DNA from: CAYOBW01 sp964402115
GTDB lineage: Bacteria > Verrucomicrobiota > Kiritimatiellia > UBA8416 > CAYOBW01
Length of the DNA stretch: 47,189 nt
Reading direction: 5' to 3'
NCBI GenBank assembly: GCA_964402115.1
Contig: CAYOBW010000019.1
Span: forward strand, 1 to 47,189
Positions 16,824 through 25,402 of the stretch are shown in pieces (position 1 is the first letter of the stretch; every line of letters begins with the position of its first letter). Under the pieces are notes generated by a model that was not told the DNA's origin, searched no databases, and worked only from the letters and a program-made list of their open reading frames with translations. The translations under genes were made by a program, and so were the position numbers.

Positions 16824-18647
16824 ATGAAGCGCTTGGTTGTTGTGGCGGTGGTGGTGGTGTTGCTCGTGGTGGTCGTGTTGACGCTGGTCTGCCGGCGTTC
16901 CTCGACGTGTCCGGGACCGGGCGGGACCGCGCCAACCGCGGGCGGCGAGCGCGAGAAGCCGGCCTCGCCGGAGGCGCAGGCGGCGCTGGACGCGCTCGTG
17001 CAGCAGGCGCAGGCGCTGTGGCGCGAGGGCAAGACCAACGAGGTCGTGAACCTGCTGCTGGAGGCCGTCGAGCAGTCCAAGTACGAGACCGTGCAGGCGC
17101 GCGTGTTCACGCTCGGGCAGCAGGTGCTCTGCATGGCCGGCCGGGGCGAGGCCGCGGAGAAGCGCTTCTGGGATACGCTGGCGAAGACGCCCGCCGTGGC
17201 CGCGCCCAGCCTGCCTGTCCTGCGCGAGGCCCTGACGCGGGCCGGCACCAACGCGTTCTTCACATTCACCCAGCGCCTGCTGGACGCCCCGCTGCCCGCG
17301 CCGCAGGCGTCCATGGCCTATGGCTGGCACCTGACGGCCTGCCTGGAGCAGGGGGACCTGGCCCGCGTCGAGGAACTGCTGCCCGCGGGGCTGGACCGCT
17401 TCGGCGACGCGGCTTGCGCGGGGTTCGTGCGCGAGGTGGGCGGGCGCCTGCTGACCGGCCAGCGCTATGGCGACCTGGACCGCTTGCTGCAGCGGCTGGA
17501 GGTCAAGGCCGCGGCCACCGGCGAGGTGGTGCGCGCCGCGACCGACCTGCGGTACGACGGCCTGCTGGCCCGCAAGGATTGGGACGGGGCGCAAGCCATG
17601 TTCGAACGCCTGGCGGGTACGGTCAACGAGCAGGTGGCCAGCCGCCTGCTCGCGCGGACGGCCGCGGCGGGCTTTCGCGAGGGGGAGTACGCCATGCCCG
17701 ACATGCTGTGTCTGCACGTCCTGACCCAGTGCACGAACCGGACCGTGCTCGTGCAGGAAGCGGCGCGGCAGTGGATGCGTCTGCTGGTGGAGACGAAGCA
17801 GTATGCCGAGGTCCCCGCCCGCCTGACCATCCTGCGTGACAGGGTCAAGCTGCCCCTGGCGAACCTGACTTCGCTCTGCAATGCGCACTTCTACGACGTC
17901 ATGCAGACGAACAACACGGCCGCGCTGCGGCAGATGGTGGACCTGGGCGTAAGCCTGCTCAACGTCGCGACCGACAAGAGCGAGGTGGAGCAGCTCAAGG
18001 TGCGTGTCGTGGACGGCTGTTTCGTGCTGGAGGACTACGCCACGGGCCTGAAGTACGTCGAGGCGAAGATCGAGGGCCGCACCGACGAGTGGCATCGCAT
18101 GGCGTCGGCGAAGATGAAGGCCCACATGGCCCTGCAGGCGGGCGATACCGACGCGGCCGTGGCCCATTTCCGCACGTTCATGGCGGAGATCGCCAAGGAG
18201 CAGAACCTGGGCGAGGATCCGACCACCGGGATCCGGTATACCCGTGAGATGTGTCTCGGACTGAATGCCCGCCGCATCGGCGACATCCTGGTCAAGGCGG
18301 GTAAAGCCGTTCCGTCCGCCGCGGCGTACGAGGAGGCGATCGGTTTCTACCTGGTTGCGGCGACGAACACCGTCGAAAGCAGCCGCGAGTACCGCTTCGT
18401 CACGAACCAGCTGGCGGCGATTCCCGGCTGGAAGCCGGAACGGTTGCCGGTGCGTCAGCCTCCACCGGCGCCGGTGGTCAGCACGCCCGCGGCCAGCAAC
18501 GCCCCGCCGACAGAGGCGGCGACGAGCAATGCGCCGCCCGCTGAGGCGGTGGCTCCGCCGGCGGCGCCGGTCCAGACGCCCGCTCCTCCCGCGACCAACG
18601 CCCCGCCGGCCGACGCGGCGGCGCCGGCCGTCGCCGCGCCGCAGTGA
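16824..18647 (+). CDS. Membrane-anchored helical-repeat (TPR-like) protein with Pro/Ala-rich tail
   Basis: ATG 16824 follows GGAG at 16810-16813 and is chosen over an earlier in-frame codon. Of the 607 residues, 4-23 are a very Val/Leu-rich signal anchor (VVVAVVVVLLVVVVLTLV). A Cys/Pro/Gly linker follows, then about 500 residues of helix pairs rich in Ala, Leu and Glu (for example AQALWREGKTNEVVNLLLEA) that look like TPR or similar repeats. The last 60 residues are low-complexity Pro/Ala with repeated NAPP units. It probably sits in the periplasm anchored to the inner membrane, as a scaffold or complex partner. No enzymatic motif is visible. A related NAPP tail occurs in the protein at 36249-37031. 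Confidence 0.7.
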   Translation: MKRLVVVAVVVVLLVVVVLTLVCRRSSTCPGPGGTAPTAGGEREKPASPEAQAALDALVQQAQALWREGKTNEVVNLLLEAVEQSKYETVQARVFTLGQQVLCMAGRGEAAEKRFWDTLAKTPAVAAPSLPVLREALTRAGTNAFFTFTQRLLDAPLPAPQASMAYGWHLTACLEQGDLARVEELLPAGLDRFGDAACAGFVREVGGRLLTGQRYGDLDRLLQRLEVKAAATGEVVRAATDLRYDGLLARKDWDGAQAMFERLAGTVNEQVASRLLARTAAAGFREGEYAMPDMLCLHVLTQCTNRTVLVQEAARQWMRLLVETKQYAEVPARLTILRDRVKLPLANLTSLCNAHFYDVMQTNNTAALRQMVDLGVSLLNVATDKSEVEQLKVRVVDGCFVLEDYATGLKYVEAKIEGRTDEWHRMASAKMKAHMALQAGDTDAAVAHFRTFMAEIAKEQNLGEDPTTGIRYTREMCLGLNARRIGDILVKAGKAVPSAAAYEEAIGFYLVAATNTVESSREYRFVTNQLAAIPGWKPERLPVRQPPPAPVVSTPAASNAPPTEAATSNAPPAEAVAPPAAPVQTPAPPATNAPPADAAAPAVAAPQ

Positions 18648-18658
18648 CCGGGACTTGG

Positions 18659-18676
18659 CGGCCGGCACGCCGGCCG
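18659..18676. terminator. GC-rich hairpin downstream of TPR-like gene
   Basis: CGGCCGGC-AC-GCCGGCCG is a perfect 8-base stem 12 bases after the stop of the helical-repeat gene. There is no T-run, so it may be a terminator of a GC-rich genome or a repeat-type palindrome. Confidence 0.45.
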
Positions 18677-18848
18677 TGTCGCAACCGACGGGTGCCTGCG
18701 GGTGCGCCAGTCGGGCGAACAGGAACGCGCTCTGCTTGGGGTGCGCCCGTGCGCCCGTTCGCGCTTCGCCAATTTGTGCTTGCTTCCGAGCGTGCGATGC
18801 TGTAACTACTTCACCCGCAACAGACGACAAAGGGGACCGAACGAGCGT

Positions 18849-19070
18849 ATGTCAGAAAGCAACTGTATCGAAATCAACGGAGTTGTGTCGCAGGTGTTGC
18901 CGGCCACCATGTACAAGGTGAAGCTGGACAACGGACACGAGTTGCTCGCCCACATCTCCGGCAAGATGCGCAAGCACTTCATCCGCATCACGGCGGGTGA
19001 CAAGGTGACGGTGGAGATTTCGCCCTACGATCTGACGAAGGGGCGCATCACCTACCGGCACAAGACCTGA
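18849..19070 (+). CDS. infA: Translation initiation factor IF-1
   Basis: The 73-residue protein has the usual family length and an S1/OB fold: IEINGVVSQVLPATMYKVKL, GHELLAHISGKMRKHFIRI, DKVTVEISPYDLTKGRITYR. IF-1 binds the ribosomal A site and assists IF-2 and IF-3 in initiation. The frame is open upstream, but ATG 18849 gives the canonical start (MSESNCIEINGVV). Here it stands apart from ribosomal protein genes, beside an FmdB zinc ribbon on the other strand. Confidence 0.97.
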   Translation: MSESNCIEINGVVSQVLPATMYKVKLDNGHELLAHISGKMRKHFIRITAGDKVTVEISPYDLTKGRITYRHKT

Positions 19071-19108
19071 TCGACAGGTCGCGGTCCCAGCGCCTGCCCG
19101 GACGCGCC

Positions 19109-19360
19109 TCAGTACTTCTTCTCGTATTCGCCTTTTCCGACGCGCTGAAGCTTGTGGAACCCCGCCTGCTTGGCGCGATCGTCGAAACCGCTACGCGACG
19201 CGCCCACCGACGGCGCGGAGATCAGCTTGCGCACGGGAGCCCCGCAATCCGGACAGTTCGTCAAGGGCGGGTCGCTCAGACGTCGCAACACCTCGAACGG
19301 CTGGCGGCAGCGTGGGCAAGCCTGCGCGGCATCCGCGGCTTCATATTCGAAAAGTGGCAT
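19109..19360 (-). CDS. FmdB-type zinc-ribbon protein
   Basis: The 83-residue protein begins MPLFEYEAAD, followed by two CxxC pairs (C15/C18 and C36/C39) that would hold one zinc, and a GRASP-like linker ending KKY. This is the FmdB/CxxC_CxxC_SSSS regulatory-protein family, whose function is poorly known. It is convergent with infA, 38 bases from its end. Confidence 0.9.
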   Translation of the reverse strand: MPLFEYEAADAAQACPRCRQPFEVLRRLSDPPLTNCPDCGAPVRKLISAPSVGASRSGFDDRAKQAGFHKLQRVGKGEYEKKY

Positions 19361-19429
19361 GGTGCACGATCCTCCCCTGTGGAGAATGATTAGCAGACTC
19401 CCGCACGCGGCGCAAGATCGCCGTAACGC

Positions 19430-19556
19430 CTCAATAACGCAAGGGGGAGGGCGCTAACGGCGGTGACCGCCGTCTCCACGCCTCGTCGACTGCCCTCGCG
19501 ATGGAGACGGCCGTCCCGGCCGTTAGGTGCAAGGTAAGCCCCCCTGCGTCAATGAG
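19430..19556. repeat. MITE-like nested inverted repeat, copy A (127 bp)
   Basis: The inner arms at 19454-19478 and 19502-19526 are 25 bases each and complementary at 22 positions (they begin CTAACGGC and end GCCGTTAG). The outer arms at 19430-19447 and 19539-19556 match at 15 of 18 positions. The left core AACGGCGG.GACCGCCGTC, extended to TCCA, matches copy B at 25153-25175 in 22 of 23 positions. It fills much of the 256-base gap between the divergent FmdB and tonB genes and encodes nothing. Confidence 0.7.
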
Positions 19557-19616
19557 ATGCTACAGATCGCCGTTCTTCACTGAACCGTATTCCCTCGCCG
19601 GGCGTTCATACCCTCG

Positions 19617-20489
19617 ATGCGATACGATGGAAGTAAAGTCGTTGTGCCGACGGCGGCGGGTCAGGCGCCGCAGCTTGTGCTGACACGCGCGACGGCGGCA
19701 CAGTTGCGGACCGGCGGGGAAGGGCGGCTCCGGGCGGCGACGTCCTTCTCCTGGCGGCTGGCCTTCGCGGCCGCGGGTGTGCAGGCGTCCCTGTACGGGG
19801 CCTGCGCCTGGTGGTCGCTGCGCGCGGCTGACGCGCGCGAAGAGCTGGTGGTGTCTGCCGCCGTTCTGACGTGCACGCCGGACGAAGCGTGCTTCCTTCG
19901 CCTTGCCGATGGTGCAGCACCGCCCGCGGATGAGCCTGTCGCAGCGCCGTTCCCGGCCATTGCGTTTCCGCCCGCTCCCAGTGCAGCGGCGGGCGCCCTG
20001 GCGGCGGGCAGTATGGCGGCCGCGCCAGGGCTCCCAGTCGCGGTTCCCTGCCAGGCGGCAGCGGGACCGGTCACCCCTCCCGCCACCGCCTTGCAGCCGT
20101 CGTTCGCCGTGTGCGGGTCCGGGCCGGTGACGCTGGCGGTCCCCGGCCCCGGTGCGTCCCTGCCGGCCGATGAGCCGGACCCGGTCTTCTGGGAGGATGT
20201 GCGGGCGGCGATTGCCCGCGAGGTGCGCTATCCGCGGGCGGACCGGCGGCTTGGCCGGGAGGGACGTGTCGAGCTGGCGCTGCACCTTGACGACGCCGGG
20301 CGGCTGATGTCCGCGACCACCGTCTCCGCCACTTCGGCGTCCTTCGCCCGCTCCGCGCTCGAGGCCGTGACCCGGGCCGCCCCCTTCGCGTTCGCCACGA
20401 ACGCCCCGGCGGGCGAGCTGCGCGCGACCGTCCCCATTCGCTTTGAGCTGGCCAACGAACAGGCAAACGCGAGGGGCAACGAACCATGA
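19617..20489 (+). CDS. tonB: TonB energy-transducing protein
   Basis: The 290-residue protein has a membrane anchor (about residues 46-68: RLAFAAAGVQASLYGACAWW), an Ala/Pro-rich periplasmic linker (about 90-190) and a C-terminal TonB domain (about 195-280: AREVRYPRADRRLGREGRVE, LHLDDAGRL, ALEAVTRAAPF). TonB transmits proton-motive force to outer-membrane receptors. The N-terminal 45 residues before the anchor are longer than usual, so a later start is possible. Its TGA overlaps the receptor ATG (ATGA), a tight pairing. No exbB or exbD is in the window. Confidence 0.85.
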   Translation: MRYDGSKVVVPTAAGQAPQLVLTRATAAQLRTGGEGRLRAATSFSWRLAFAAAGVQASLYGACAWWSLRAADAREELVVSAAVLTCTPDEACFLRLADGAAPPADEPVAAPFPAIAFPPAPSAAAGALAAGSMAAAPGLPVAVPCQAAAGPVTPPATALQPSFAVCGSGPVTLAVPGPGASLPADEPDPVFWEDVRAAIAREVRYPRADRRLGREGRVELALHLDDAGRLMSATTVSATSASFARSALEAVTRAAPFAFATNAPAGELRATVPIRFELANEQANARGNEP

Positions 20490-22788
20490 GGCGATTCAGG
20501 GGCAGGGGCGGATGGGCGGTCGGAGCAGTGGCGGGCGTGGCGTTGTGGGGCACGGTTGGCGTGGTGCGGGCGCAGACCAACGCGGCTGCCACGGGGCGGG
20601 CGCTGCCGGAGATCATTGTCACGGCCTCGCGCACGGCGCGTGACGTGCAGTCCGAGCCGCGCACGGTACACCGCTTCGACGGGGCGGCCAGCACGGTGCA
20701 GGCCGGGGCGCGCACGCTGCCCGACGTGCTTGCGGGGACGCCTTCGGTGATGGTGCAGAAGACCGGGTACGGCCAGGGCTCCCCCTACCTGCGCGGGTTC
20801 ACCGGTTTTCGGACGGTGTGCCTGGTTGACGGCGTGCGCCTGAACAACTCCGTGTTCCGCGATGGGCCGAACCAGTACTGGAACACCGTCGACCCCCTGT
20901 CGATCGAGGCCTACGAACTGGTCATGGGGCCGGCTTCCGTGCTCTACGGCANNNNNNNNNNNNNNNNNNNNNNNNNNNNNNNNNNNNNNNNNNNNNNNNN
21001 NNNNNNNNNNNNNNNNNNNNNNNNNNNNNNNNNNNNNNNNNNNNNNNNNNNCTGTCGATCGAGGCCTACGAACTGGTCATGGGGCCGGCTTCCGTGCTCT
21101 ACGGCAGCGATGCCGTGGGCGGCACGCTCAACGCGCTGCCCGTGACGCCGCCGGACTACGACGGCGCGCCGACCTGGTCCCGCCGGCTCCTGTTGCGGGC
21201 CGCCAGCGCCGACGAGTCCGTCCTCGGCCGGGTGCAGCTGGGCGGCCGCGTCAACCCGAACCTGGGCTTTGTCGGCGGCCTGTCGCTCAAGCGCTTCGGC
21301 GACCTGCGCGGCGGTGACGAAGTGGGCGAGCAGCCCCATACCGGCTACGACGAGCTGGATTACGACGGGCAGGTGGACTACTACGTCGACGAAGAGCTGT
21401 GGCTGCGGCTCGGCCACCAGAGCGTTGACCAGGATGACGCCTGGCGCACGCACCGCACGATCTACGGCCCGCGGTGGCATGGGCTGGCGGCCGGCGACGA
21501 CAAGGTGCATGTTTTCGATCAACGCCGCACGCTGACCTACCTGAAGGTTCACTCCGAAAAGCTGCTGGGCTTTGTGGACGGCGCTGAGTTAACCCTGTCC
21601 CGCCACGCCCAGGCTGAGGATCTCTACCGCATCAAGAAGGACGCGACCGGCGAGCGGCAGGGTTTCGATGTCACCACCTGGGGGGCGTCGCTGCAGATGC
21701 AGTCGGACTCGCCGCTCGGCCTGTGGGTGTACGGCGTGGACCTTGCGCACGACGTCGTGGTCTCCTATGCCCGCAAGTACAAGGCCGACGGCAGCTTCAG
21801 CAAGAGCGAGATCCAAGGCCCCGTGGCGGACGCTGCGGCCTACGATACGGCAGGTGTCTTCGTGGAGGACACGCTGCCCCTGCTGGACGGCGCCCTCGAC
21901 CTGGCGCCCGGCCTTCGCTACACCTACGCGCGGGCTGACGCCGACCGTGTGAAGGATCCGATCACCGGCAAAGCGACGGGGTTGAGCGGCGACTGGGACG
22001 CGGTCGTAGGCTCGCTGCGCGCCCTGCATCCGCTGACCGACGATCGCCGGCACACCGTGTTCGCGGGTGCGGCACAGGGGTTTCGCGCGCCCAACCTGTC
22101 CGACCTGACCCGCTTCGATATCGCCCGGAGCACCGAGATCGAAACGCCGGTGCGGGATCTCGATCCCGAGCGGTTCCTTTCGGGCGAGCTCGGCGTCAGG
22201 TCACTCGGCGAGCGGCTCGAGACCGAGGTCAGCTACTACTACACGCTGATTGACGACCTCATCGTTCGCACGCCCACGGGCCGGAAGGTGGAGGGGCTGA
22301 ACGAGGTTACGAAACGCAACGCGGGTGAGGGCTACGTGCAGGGGGTTGAGGCCGCGGAGACTTGCCGCCTGACGCGCGAATGGTCGATCTGGGGGCGGGC
22401 AGCCTGGATGGCGGGCAAGGTGGACGCGTACCCCTCGTCGTCCGCCCGGAAGGAGCGCGATTACCTGAGCCGCCTGATGCCGCCGACGGGGGCGGCGGGC
22501 GTACGGTGGCAGCTCGAGGACGGCCGCCTCTGGTGCGAGACGTCGGCGAACCTTGCCGGCAAGGCGGACAGGCTGTCGGCCGACGACAAGCGCGACACGC
22601 AGCGCATTCCGCCCGGCGGCACGCCCGGCTACGCCGTGTGGAATGCCCGCGTCGGCGTTCGGTTGCTGTCGAGCGTGGACCTGGCGCTGGCCGTGGAGAA
22701 CCTGCTCGACGCGGATTACCGCATTCACGGCTCCGGCGTCAACGAGCCGGGGCGCAACGTGCTGCTCACGGCCGCCTGCGATTTCTGA
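20486..22788 (+). CDS. TonB-dependent receptor, heme/hemoglobin-receptor-like, interrupted by assembly gap
   Basis: A signal peptide and a TonB box/plug start (PEIIVTASRTARDVQ) are followed by the plug domain: SPYLRGFTGFRTVCLVDGVR, LNNSVFRDGPNQYWNTVDP, YELVMGPASVLYGSDAVGG. A 22-strand-type barrel ends NLLDADYRIHGSGVNEPGRN and a terminal Phe. The plug closely resembles the hemoglobin/transferrin/lactoferrin receptor group, so heme or iron is a plausible ligand. The gene contains 100 N; the 55 bases before the gap are identical to the 55 after it. If the two copies are one, 155 bases drop out, the frame is kept and the protein has 715 residues. Coupled to tonB. Confidence 0.9.
20897..20951 (+). 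repeat. 55-bp contig-end overlap, left copy
   Basis: These 55 bases, starting CTGTCGATCGAGGCC and ending at the last base before the gap, are identical to 21052-21106 just after it. They encode LSIEAYELVMGPASVLYG of the receptor plug. This is an assembly overlap, not a biological repeat. Confidence 0.9.
20952..21051. other. Assembly gap (100 N)
   Basis: There are exactly 100 undetermined bases inside the TonB-dependent receptor gene. Because the flanks share 55 identical bases, the real distance is probably negative and nothing may be missing. Confidence 0.97.
21052..21106 (+). repeat. 55-bp contig-end overlap, right copy
   Basis: Identical to 20897-20951. Merging the two copies restores an uninterrupted receptor reading frame. 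Confidence 0.9.
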
Positions 22789-22798
22789 ACGGCTGCCG

Positions 22799-23797
22799 CT
22801 AGGAGCGCCAGGGGCGGGTGCGCTTCTCCTTGAGGGCCGGATCTTTCAGGATCTGGCGCGCCAGGCGCACGTCCTCGGCGATCTGGAAGTCGAACATGCC
22901 GGCACAGATGAAGTCCGCGCCGTTCTCGAAGGCGTAGCGGAAGCCTTCGGAGGGGTGGATGGCGCCCGCCGCCATCACCTTGAACGCGATCCAGGGCTGC
23001 GGCAGCTTCTGCATGTAGGCGATGGTCTCTTCCGGGTTCGTGCACCACATGTTGTCGTAGGGCGGCAGCTTGCCGGGCTGGCGTTGGGCCTTGGGCGTGG
23101 CGGACCAGTACTGGTCCGAGTGCAGGGTCTTCACCCAGAAATCCGGGGTAAGTTTCGCCTCGACGCAGGCCACGATGGTCTCCAGGCAGTGGGCGCCGAT
23201 GCCGGCGGGCACGCCCTGGTCGTGCATGACCTGCAGGGTTTCCGCCAGTTTATCCATCTTGCCGCTTTGCACAAACTGGTCGGCAATGCCGCCCTGCAGG
23301 TAGACCGCATGGGCGCCGTTGTCCACGGAGCGGCGCACCCCCTCGCTCACTTCGCTGCCGTAGGCGCAGTCGGAGAACCACTGGATCTTGCCCCCGCGCT
23401 CCTTCCAGTAGCGGTTGATCACGCGATCCGAACGCGGGTTGGTCAGGACGGCGTTGACGCCCCACTGCTCGGCCAGCTGCAGCGTGTCGAACACCTTGTC
23501 GTCGTCGTGGTAAGCCTTGACGAGGTCGGAAACATACAGCAGGTCCCGGCTGTGGGCCCAGCCGCCGATGAGGTTGCCGCCGCAGAACAGGCGGCTGACG
23601 GTGAGGTCGCCCAGGCGGCCGGTGGGTACGCCCTCGGCCGCGTCGGCGGGCAGCGGGGGACGCGCGGGAGCCGGGGGGGGAGGGGTGGCGGGCGCGGCTG
23701 TGTCGGCCGCCCGCGCAACCTGGGGCAGCAGGGCCGCGGAAGCGGAGAGCGTGAGCGACTGCTTCAGGAATCCCCGGCGTTGGATGTCAGCCTGCAT
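22799..23797 (-). CDS. Tat-exported TIM-barrel protein, aldo/keto-reductase-like
   Basis: The 332-residue protein starts at ATG 23797; AAGGAG lies 7 bases ahead, whereas the ATG at 23803 sits too close to it. The twin-arginine signal is RRGFLKQSLTLSASAALLP, followed by a Pro/Ala linker. The barrel begins GRLGDLTVSRLFCGGNLIGG and continues with repeated strand-helix units (VNAVLTNPRSD, IQWFSDCAYG, AVYLQGGIAD, PAGIGAHCLE, WIAFKVMAAGA, ADFICAGMFD). It resembles PVC proteins usually annotated as exported aldo/keto-reductase-like; I cannot see the full catalytic tetrad, so activity is unproven. It overlaps the end of nfo by 11 bases. Confidence 0.6.
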   Translation of the reverse strand: MQADIQRRGFLKQSLTLSASAALLPQVARAADTAAPATPPPPAPARPPLPADAAEGVPTGRLGDLTVSRLFCGGNLIGGWAHSRDLLYVSDLVKAYHDDDKVFDTLQLAEQWGVNAVLTNPRSDRVINRYWKERGGKIQWFSDCAYGSEVSEGVRRSVDNGAHAVYLQGGIADQFVQSGKMDKLAETLQVMHDQGVPAGIGAHCLETIVACVEAKLTPDFWVKTLHSDQYWSATPKAQRQPGKLPPYDNMWCTNPEETIAYMQKLPQPWIAFKVMAAGAIHPSEGFRYAFENGADFICAGMFDFQIAEDVRLARQILKDPALKEKRTRPWRS

Positions 23798-24683
23798 GTG
23801 CATGCTCCTTCTTGCGTTTGCCTGCCACGGCCGGGCCGGCTTCGCCCGCATACGTCTTGAGCAGCGCGATTTCCTCCGGCCAGCGTGCTTCGTCGATCGT
23901 TTCCAGGATCAGCGGGAGCCCGTCGAAGCGCGAGTCCCCGAGGATGTAGCGAAACGTGATGTCGGTCAGGTTGCCCCGGCCGAGGCTCTGGTGCCGGTCC
24001 ACGCGACTGCCGAACGCGCTCTTGGCATCGTTCAGGTGCAGCCCCTTCAGGTACTTGAAGCCGATGCTGCGCGCGAAGGCGTCCCACGTGGCGACGCAGT
24101 CCGCCTCCGTGCGCTGATCGTAACCGGCGGCGAAGGCGTGGCAGGTGTCGAAGCAGACGCCGATGCGCGTCTGGTCCTCGACTTGGGCGATGATTTCCGC
24201 CAGGTGCTCGAAGCGGTAGCCGAGGTTCGAGCCCTGGCCGGCGGTGTTCTCCAGCACGACGGCTACGCCCGCGGTTTGCGCGAGGGCGCGGTTCACGGAA
24301 TCGGCGACGAGGGCCAGGCCGGCCGACTCGGAAACCGCGTTCAGGTGGCTGCCGGGGTGGGTGTTGAGGCGGTCCAAGCCCAGCGTCCGGCAGCGCTGCA
24401 GCTCGTCCACGAAGGCGTCCAGGGAGACGCGGCGCTTGTCGGGATCCGGGTGGCCGAGGTTAATCAGGTAGCTGTCGTGCGGCAGGATCTGCGCGGGGCT
24501 GTAGCCGCACGTGACGAGGTTTGCGGCGAACGCCTCAACCGTGGCCGTCGCGTAGGGCTTGGCGACCCACTGGCGCTGGTTCTTGGTGAAGAGGGCAAAG
24601 GCGGTGGCGCCGATCGCCCGCGCGTTCAGCGGCGCCTGGTCGACGCCGCCCTGGGTGGAAACGTGAGCGCCGATGTACTTCAT
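23787..24683 (-). CDS. nfo: Endonuclease IV (AP endonuclease)
   Basis: The 298-residue enzyme belongs to base-excision repair; it cleaves the DNA backbone 5' of abasic sites using three zinc ions. Visible signatures: MKYIGAHVSTQGGVDQAPLN at the start, ILPHDSYLINLG, LDRLNTHPGSHL, VVLENTAGQGSNLGYRFEHL, RIGVCFDTCHAFAAGYD, GLHLNDAKSAFGSRVDRHQS and LILETIDE, which carry the metal-binding His, Glu and Asp residues. The length is normal for the family plus a short Lys-rich tail. It sits between a two-TM protein (ATGA overlap at its start) and the Tat barrel protein. Confidence 0.97.
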   Translation of the reverse strand: MKYIGAHVSTQGGVDQAPLNARAIGATAFALFTKNQRQWVAKPYATATVEAFAANLVTCGYSPAQILPHDSYLINLGHPDPDKRRVSLDAFVDELQRCRTLGLDRLNTHPGSHLNAVSESAGLALVADSVNRALAQTAGVAVVLENTAGQGSNLGYRFEHLAEIIAQVEDQTRIGVCFDTCHAFAAGYDQRTEADCVATWDAFARSIGFKYLKGLHLNDAKSAFGSRVDRHQSLGRGNLTDITFRYILGDSRFDGLPLILETIDEARWPEEIALLKTYAGEAGPAVAGKRKKEHAHAG

Positions 24684-25036
24684 GTCGCGGCTCCTGGGGT
24701 GGGTGGGCCGGGTACGGGCACGCGACCCGCAACGGCCTGCAGTTCGCGCAGCGCAGAGGCGTGGCGCAACGTGACGAAGCCGTAGCCCGCCAGGGCCAGG
24801 CCGAAGAAGAGGCAGAAATGCGGCAGGATGACGCCCCGCAGCAGGGTGCCGGGCAGGAAATCCTCCCGCACGGGCATGTGCACATACAGGAAGCGCACCA
24901 GCACGAACAAAGAACCGACGCACGTCACGCTGCCTCCCGCCACGAAGAAGACGCCGAGAGCCGTACCCGGATGCAGTCGCGACCAGCGCCGCCACGCCTT
25001 CACGCGCCCTGCCAGCCGTTGGCCCTGCCTGTGCAT
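24680..25036 (-). CDS. Small two-TM membrane protein, unknown function
   Basis: The 118-residue protein has a basic N-terminus (MHRQGQRLAGRVKAWRRW) and two membrane helices (about 28-50, ALGVFFVAGGSVTCVGSLFV, and 67-90, ILPHFCLFFGLALAGYGFV). A short polar tail is rich in Pro and Gly. Its TGA overlaps the nfo ATG, so the two are co-translated. ATG 25036 is chosen because the frame upstream runs into repeat elements. I do not recognise a family. Confidence 0.6.
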   Translation of the reverse strand: MHRQGQRLAGRVKAWRRWSRLHPGTALGVFFVAGGSVTCVGSLFVLVRFLYVHMPVREDFLPGTLLRGVILPHFCLFFGLALAGYGFVTLRHASALRELQAVAGRVPVPGPPTPGAAT

Positions 25037-25115
25037 GCGCCTACTGTACGCGGCGCGCTCAGCCGCGCCAAGCGGGGAAATGCAATTGCCGCCCTCAGGT
25101 GCATGGCACGTAGTT

Positions 25116-25241
25116 ACTAACCGTCTCGGAATTGTCGCTACCTGCGCACCGAAACGGCGGAGACCGCCGTCTCCAGCGCATATGGAGCCGGCCGTCCTCG
25201 GCCGGTAGAGCGCATATCGCGACAACAATGAGACGGTTAGT
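25116..25241. repeat. MITE-like nested inverted repeat, copy B (126 bp)
   Basis: The outer arms at 25116-25138 and 25219-25241 (starting ACTAACCGTCTC; ending GAGACGGTTAGT) are complementary at 19 of 23 positions. The inner arms are at 25153-25175 and 25183-25208. The inner left arm is 22/23 identical to copy A at 19456-19478, and total length differs by only one base (126 against 127). Together with the next element it fills most of the 366-base gene-free stretch at 25037-25402. Confidence 0.7.
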
Positions 25242-25257
25242 GAGTCTTTCAAGGTGC

Positions 25258-25365
25258 AACCCACCCCGGCCTGCGGCCACCCCTCCGGAGGAGGGGAGTG
25301 TATGTAAAGCATTCCGAATCAACAATTTCCCCTCATTGGAGGGGTACGCGAAGCGGGGGGTGGGT
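25258..25365. repeat. Second inverted-repeat element, about 108 bp
   Basis: The left arm 25258-25297 (ACCCACCCC, then ACCCCTCC, then GAGGGGA) is the imperfect inverse of the right arm 25328-25365 (TCCCCTC, then GGAGGGGT, then GGGGTGGGT), with about 30 bases between. Its sequence is unlike copies A and B. It lies directly next to copy B upstream of the ferredoxin gene stop. Confidence 0.55.
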
Positions 25366-25402
25366 GCGGAAGGGGAAGTCCCAATCTACGTGCCATTCGC
25401 CC

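Noticed and set aside
16623..18830. Upstream open extension of the Tat oxidoreductase to about 1216 residues
   Set aside because: The added part is low-complexity and mirrors the helical-repeat gene; ATG 16622 gives the expected Tat signal.
20897..21106. A genuine tandem duplication in the receptor plug
   Set aside because: Exact identity of 55 bases ending at an N run is best explained by unmerged contig ends.
25037..25402. tRNA or CRISPR array in the palindrome-rich gap
   Set aside because: The inverted arms do not form a cloverleaf with a T-loop, and there are no regularly spaced direct repeats.
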